A stretch of 64,000 bases of DNA from Fremontodendron californicum (taxonomy: Eukaryota; Streptophyta; Magnoliopsida; Malvales; Malvaceae). The notes beneath the pieces are model-generated. The model saw only the letters and a program-made list of their open reading frames with translations. It was not told the DNA's origin and did no database searches. The DNA lies in contig JAULJL010000003.1 in NCBI GenBank assembly GCA_030761205.1, forward strand, positions 4,216,001 to 4,280,000, in the 5' to 3' direction. Both the position numbers and the translations under genes were made by a program. Of this stretch, positions 59,645-64,000 are shown one piece after another (position 1 is the stretch's first letter; each line of letters begins with the position of its first letter).

Positions 59645-62182
59645 GATCGCAAAATGCGCGTTTGATTTCTTGTCAACTGATTCGCTGCACTTGGATCGTC
59701 GATTAAATTGGAATTTTTTATATATTTTTTAATATTTGTCTGCTGGTGTGCACGTTTTAATGAGTGGGATTGGAGGACTCCATCATCCATCATAATTTCT
59801 CTCTTTCTCTCTCTCTCTTTGGGAAGGTAATAAGATTTGCAAGAAAAATGTTAATTATTTTTTAATCACATTAACTAAAGTAATATTTAAAAATATATAT
59901 GTAATTAATAAGTTATTTTCTAATTTAATAAAAATAATATATTAAATGTAAGTTTTTGTTCTTAAATAGTATTTTAAATATTCTTAATCCCCGTTAACCA
60001 GATTTTTTGCTTAAATATATTCAAAATCTTACTTATATTTTCCTCGGGAAAAAAAAATGGTGGGTAAAACGCAGGAGGACTTTTCCACGACTGTTAAAAA
60101 TATTCCGCCACATCGTTTTCTCATTGCGCAATATGCACAAATGGATTTGGAGAATGGAGTAGTGTTAGAAAAAACTAGATTAGCGATATATTAAATTAAT
60201 TCAATTGAAAAGTATAAATTTGTTCGGTTTAATATGTAACGTAAACCTAGATTTTTTAACGAATGGATAAAAAATCAATTTAAAGTTTATTTTATTATTT
60301 TTATTCAAAAAATTTTATGAGTGATAAGATTTAAACAATTAACTTCTTTATTTCATATTAAATATCATATCATTAAATCAAATATATAATTTTATTAAAT
60401 ATTTTTCAACATTAAAATTATTTATTTAAAGTTTAATTTCTTTTAATTGAATCAAAATCTCTATCGATTCAACTTTTGAATCCGATTTTTTAATCACAAG
60501 AGAGAACCAAAGTGAGAAAATGCATAAACCCCTTCCAAATTGAAATGCTAACTTGGTCAAGTTTTTTCTTTTTTTTTTTTTCTTTGTTTTGTTGTTGATT
60601 TTCAAAGCCTAACTCGGTCAATTGCCCATTCAACATTATCAACTTAAAGGCTTCCATATTTCTTAAGTTCTTCCTCGTCCACTTAATGATTAGCACTTGA
60701 AAATGATGACTAATGATAATTAAACAAAACTTTAGTCAAAGTTTCACTTTTTCCCCCGTCTTGTTGTTGGACTAACATTAGCTAAGAGCTGCCTACCTTT
60801 TTTTTTTTTTTCTTTCAGTATATAGTATAATTTTACATACTTTTTTTTTTTGCTTATAAAAAATTGCCATGGAAATTTTCTTTTATAGATAATAAAAAGA
60901 AATTTAATTCATTTACGTTTTTAAAAACACTTATTTAACACATTATAAATATTAAAGGATTATATGATGACTTTTTTATTTATTGTAAAAGTTATGTATT
61001 TTTAAAAAATATATGTAGTACTTTCCTATAATCAAAATTGAGAAATACCAAATCCAATTTATTAACAGAAACTCATCAATGTAGCACAAAGAAATTGAGA
61101 TTTCAACCTTTTATGCTATTTTATTTTATAGGAAACAAAACTTTGTACCGTACTCCTTGTCAGGTGTGACATGATCTTATTGTAGGATAGATTGTTAGTT
61201 ATATAAATGGTTAAGAATTTAGTAAACAAATTTTGTGATTCCTTTTTTTGGTGGATATATATAAATTTCCGGACACCATAGTAACATTAACCCAAAGAAA
61301 AAATATAAAAATTTCCTATTTAGTAGATGCTAACCCAAGTTGAATGGATAAGATTTGAAAACCTACATGGATTTGAGTATTGGTATATATTTGGGTGTTT
61401 AATTTTTTTTGTTTATAATTTTAGACTTGTGAAATCAGTTAAAATGAATCAAAATGTTAGATATGAATACTTAAATACGGTTTATAACAATGTATTGAAT
61501 GAAAATAATTCAATGATATATATAAATGAATATGTTTATTTACTTTTATATTATATATATATTTTTTATAATTATGTAAATGGTTAATATTTAGATATAT
61601 TTTATTTGATTTAATTAGTTTCACTTAAAATATCATTTACATAATTGTATTTATATTTAAATACAACAATAATTTATTTATTTGCCAAAAGTAACTATTC
61701 CTTAATAGCATACACCAATTTCAGTAGAACATTTTTGTATATTTCACCATTCAACTTTTAATTTTTTATATTTAATTGCTACTCAGCTTAAGTTCAAACA
61801 ACTTAAATGATTAATGATGATATTCAAGAGAAACTGAATACTCTATTAAGGATGCAAAACTTAAAAGGAAAAAAATCGAATTAGATATAAAAAAATGTAG
61901 AATGTATAAATCAAATATAAAAAAGGATGAACCAAATTTTTTTTTTCTTTTTTCTCTTTTGGCTAGAAGACTAGCGTTACAAGGGAGGTAGTTTGCTTTT
62001 GTGATGATATGAAACGCATATTTAATGTCCTTATAATTTTATAATGAAGTAATCAAACATGAAACATGACATTCATGGTTGAAGAATTCATATAACAAAT
62101 TTTAGGAATAGGACAAAAAAGCGAGGATAAGCACGTGCATTGCTATCTAAGGTAACAAATCCCATGCAGTGGAGAACATGGA
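59645..62182. other. AT-rich intergenic region without recognised genes
   Basis: Only low-complexity sequence and degraded repeat fragments were seen, for example near 60170-60500. The short open frames at 60490-60696 and 61327-61587 have no recognisable similarity and are rich in A/T-driven residues. Confidence 0.45.
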
Positions 62183-62191
62183 AAACTTTAA

Positions 62192-62746
62192 GGGTAAATA
62201 TGAAAAATACGCTGTCATTAATTAAATTATTATTAAATAATATAATAAATAAAAATTATTTAAAAATGAAAAATAAAAAATAAAAAATTATTATAAAAGA
62301 TATTGTAAAGATAAAATTACTCTTAATGAAAAAATTTATTTTTTCTTTTTTCTCTATTAAGAAAATATTATTTTTTAAAAATTTTAATTAAAAAAATAAA
62401 ATATTTAAATATTTATTTTCTTAAAAATTTTAAAAAATAAAGAAAAAATAATGTTATTTTAAAAAAATTTAATTAAAAAAAGTAAATAAAAAATTTAAAA
62501 TTTTAAAAAAATATTTTTTAAAATTAAAAAAATATATTTTCAGAAAATTTTATTTTTTAATTAAAAATAAATTAAAAAATAAGAAAAAAAGGGAAGGAGA
62601 AGAGTTTTTTATCAAAGGTAATTTTGTCTTTACAATTTTCTTTTTAATAATTTTTAATTATTCATTTCTCTTTTTCAAATAATTTTTACTTATTATATTA
62701 TTTAACAATAATTTAATTATTAACAACATGTTTTTCAAATTTACCC
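62192..62746. mobile_element. Mutator-like MITE with 9-bp target duplication
   Basis: A 555-bp AT-rich element starts GGGTAAATATGAAAAA and ends TTTTTCAAATTTACCC. Terminal inverted repeats extend about 130 bp, including TAAATAATATAATAA and AAAATTATTT. An exact 9-bp duplication, AAACTTTAA, flanks it at 62183-62191 and 62747-62755. Long inverted repeats and a 9-bp target are the hallmarks of Mutator-like MITEs. The core is A/T only and does not encode protein. Confidence 0.92.
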
Positions 62747-62755
62747 AAACTTTAA

Positions 62756-64000
62756 TAAGCATACTTCTATTTATAGAACTAAAACTTCCTACCAAACAAG
62801 TCAAATACATTTATTTATTGGATTATATTATTCTGTACATTAATAATGAAATTTTTTAAATTTTACATGCAAATTTATTTATTTTTTAAATATTTATAAA
62901 AATATATCATAATTTTTATAATTCTATTTATGAAATTAAAAAATTTTAAATGTACAGAATAATAATTTTTATTTTTTTTATGTATTCTAAAAGAGGAAAG
63001 GGTCAAAATAGTAACATATGGGTAGCCCAGCCCAGCCCACCCACATGAACTCCTCCTTTCTATTCCTATCTCATGCAATCATATACAGTACATAAATGTG
63101 CGCTTCACGCTTTAAGTTTGGGGGAACACGCTTTAGTTTGGGGGAACCCTAATCATGCCTGTTGTTAATTATTTGCCTACTTCCACACGCCACCCTTGAA
63201 ATTATAAAAGCCTAATTTACCTAAAATTTTAACCTAATTATTATCTTAACACAATGTCATCAATGAGCTGTTTGTCCTCCTAACTCATGTCATCAACTTA
63301 TAAAGCTTTTCTCACACAAATCAACTCATTGCTTATGTCTTTTACTTACATAAATACGAATATAAAAAAATATTAAAGTTTATTTTTATTAAGTTATATA
63401 AGCTAGCTTCTCTTATTTCATGAATTTGATTTGTTCACTTGCATTAGACTTTCATAAGAAAAAAAAACGTTTTAAATTTTGACCCTTGGCATGATATATT
63501 CTTACTTATCTATGTAATTGACAAAATTTGGATAAATGTTCATTTATGTGTGTTTTCTTAAACCTTTTCGATAACATTTTTATATATGTGTAAAATTGCA
63601 TTTGAATATTTAATAATTATAAAAAATTGAGTTCAAATCTTTCATCTTCCAATATAATAAAAACAAACATATGTCTAAATTTATTAACGGACATGAATTT
63701 TATATTATTTTTTAAAATTGTTGAGAAAAAATGTTTGAAATTGGAGAGATTTAAAGAAATTGTTGATTGAACAAGAAATTGTGTTTTAATATGTTGAAAG
63801 TAGTTTTCATAATTTGTACACATAAAGGACTAGTGAAAATGAAAAAAAAGGAAGGAAAAGCAAAACAGAACTGAATACAGCAAACCGTATGTCAAGGATC
63901 CTGGCCGCACACGTGGTCATATAGACACGTGGCAACATTAAAGCCATGCGATAATTATAATAATCTCTTTTCCCATGCCTATCACTGACTCTACTCAATA
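62756..64000. other. Right-edge intergenic region
   Basis: AT-rich, with a ~20-bp tandem duplication near 63107-63147 (CACGCTTTAAGTTTGGGGGAA and a close copy). No gene is supported. Confidence 0.45.
63910..63931. promoter_or_regulatory. Pair of G-box/ABRE-like sites
   Basis: CACGTG at 63910-63915 (within CACACGTGG) and CACGTG at 63926-63931 (within ACACGTGGCA) lie 16 bases apart. ACACGTGGC is the classic ABA-response element, and such pairs occur in ABA-regulated promoters. They may belong to a gene beyond the window's right edge. Confidence 0.45.

Overview
This is nuclear DNA from a flowering plant, most likely a woody eudicot. It is AT-rich, its genes have many short exons with GT-AG introns, and it carries families typical of plants: an ORANGE-like chaperone, a plastid GNAT acetyltransferase, ankyrin/PGG membrane proteins, MOB1, a plant O-fucosyltransferase and OPR3. 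The species cannot be fixed from the sequence.

Layout. Positions 1-3850 hold the broken 3' part of an ORANGE (OR) gene, with intron-containing pieces of a kelch-repeat gene and two copies of a ribosomal protein L34 exon lodged inside it. A minisatellite of about 2.4 kb with a ~20-bp unit follows (5515-7888). Next come an intact nine-exon plastid GNAT gene (8555-10703, +) and two tandem ankyrin/PGG genes (11897-15393 and 18320-22135, +). Each ankyrin gene is broken by its own single lesion. A RAD7-like leucine-rich-repeat gene runs on the minus strand (22634-26490). From about 27 to 41.5 kb there is a nest of transposons: an inverted-repeat element, then an 11.4-kb LTR retrotransposon of Tat/Ogre-like type with 2.3-kb LTRs. 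The retrotransposon has a degenerate gag, no recognisable pol and three internal tandem-repeat arrays, and it sits inside an older repeat. The right side is gene-rich: an O-fucosyltransferase-like gene (43521-47512, +) tail-to-tail with MOB1 (48373-50463, -), then OPR3 (54504-58518, -). The last 5 kb contain two MITEs with exact target-site duplications and a pair of G-boxes near the right edge.

The intact genes do not form a pathway. OPR3 is the peroxisomal reductase of jasmonate synthesis, MOB1 is a Hippo-type kinase co-activator, the GNAT acts in plastids, and the O-fucosyltransferase is a Golgi-type membrane enzyme. The order GNAT - RAD7-like - OPR3 matches what I recall of Arabidopsis AT2G06025 - AT2G06040 - AT2G06050, so this looks like a conserved block expanded by tandem duplication and transposons.

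Exon coordinates for the five intact genes were derived by hand from splice sites. All five give continuous reading frames, and MOB1 comes to 215 codons and OPR3 to 390. No tRNA, rRNA, CRISPR array or prokaryotic-type system was seen. The more unusual observations are the chimeric OR locus, two consecutive GC-AG introns in the O-fucosyltransferase gene, a T23A9 micro-insertion with a 13-bp target duplication in an ankyrin exon, and the higher-order minisatellite.
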